From NCBI RefSeq assembly GCF_047675955.1, contig NC_132929.1, forward strand, positions 33,348,421-33,412,420: a stretch of DNA of 64,000 bases, given 5' to 3'. Below are positions 63,651 through 64,000 of this stretch, in pieces (within the stretch, counting starts at the first letter, position 1; each line of letters starts with the position of its first letter). Made by a program: the position numbers and the translations under genes. The DNA comes from Chlorocebus sabaeus (taxonomy: Eukaryota; Chordata; Mammalia; Primates; Cercopithecidae). The notes below the pieces were generated by a model, which saw only the letters and a list, made by a program, of their open reading frames with translations, made no database searches and was not told where the DNA came from.

Positions 63651-64000
63651 TTGTACCTAGTTATCTGGGAATCATGAAACAGTTGGGGTTTTTCCTTTTA
63701 TTGTTTTAAAGTTTGTAAGAAGCGCTTGCCTAGGAAATGTGGCTTCTGGGGAAAAAAAGACAGGTTTTCATGAGACTGATCTCAAGTCATATTCTGGTCC
63801 AATTTAAAACATATTTACAGCCATCTTGGCCTTCAGAAGTGTTAGGTTAATTGAAGAGTCATAGATTTCTAAACAATTTTCATCAAATAGCAATTTCTAG
63901 TTACTGTATACTTCTAAAGTATGCATTTCTGGTATTCCAGTCCATCCAGTGCTTAGATGAAGCACTCAAGAGTCCAAGATTTACACATGATTTAAGAGTA
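63651..64000. other. Unassigned sequence to window end
   Basis: No gene or repeat recognised. Confidence 0.35.

Overview
The window is primate nuclear DNA with no supportable protein-coding gene, structural RNA gene, CpG island or CRISPR. It is built almost wholly of interspersed repeats in ordinary AT-rich, CpG-poor intergenic or intronic sequence. Alu, L1PA/L1PB, MaLR LTRs (THE1/MST/MLT1), Charlie and Tigger DNA transposons, MADE1, MIR and L2 together place it in a simian primate. One young AluY (24652-24966) carries bases I associate with Old World monkey AluY lineages (AluYRa type) rather than human AluY. A macaque, baboon or guenon relative is therefore more likely than human or ape. I cannot name the locus.

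Layout. 1-4.4 kb: mostly unassigned sequence with MIR, then an old L1 3' end. 4.4-7.5 kb: an L1 with an inverted 5' part (twin-priming structure). 8.6-11.6 kb: an ancient HAL1/L1M-type LINE split by a Charlie MITE, an AluS, an MLT1-like LTR and a MIR. 13.5-18.8 kb: a nearly complete but dead L1 on the minus strand covering the 3' UTR, ORF2, ORF1 and part of the 5' UTR. 19.4-22.6 kb: L2 copies with an Alu inserted inside another Alu. 23.4-25.5 kb: a MaLR solo LTR, MIR, the young AluY inside an old L1 3' end, and MER2. 25.8-32.3 kb: sparse, with MIR, L2 and a free 7SL-derived monomer. 32.3-42.1 kb: a stratified block in which HAL1-type LINE sequence hosts MER30 and an L1PB, and the L1PB hosts MER1; two Alus follow. 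43.8-46.1 kb: a Charlie element split by an L1 fragment, then a younger L1PA fragment. 46.8-49.6 kb: a Tigger7/MER44-like transposon with a broken transposase, followed by a MER46-like element. 50.6-58.7 kb: four MaLR LTRs, MER20 and old L1 pieces. 58.7 kb: a MADE1 hairpin (the element type behind miR-548 genes). The rest is MIR, old L1/HAL1 and unassigned sequence.

There is no operon-like logic. The only formerly coding units are LINE ORF1/ORF2 and a Tigger transposase, all interrupted by stops or frameshifts. I do not see a new biological system. The most informative signals are insertion-mechanism scars: target-site duplications, a twin-primed L1, perfect inverted repeats made inside L1 sequence, and a 35-bp block shared by a Tigger gene and an LTR 2.8 kb away. 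Family names come from recalled consensus features without a database, so class assignments are firmer than subfamily names, and edges without a stated duplication are good to about 10-50 bases.
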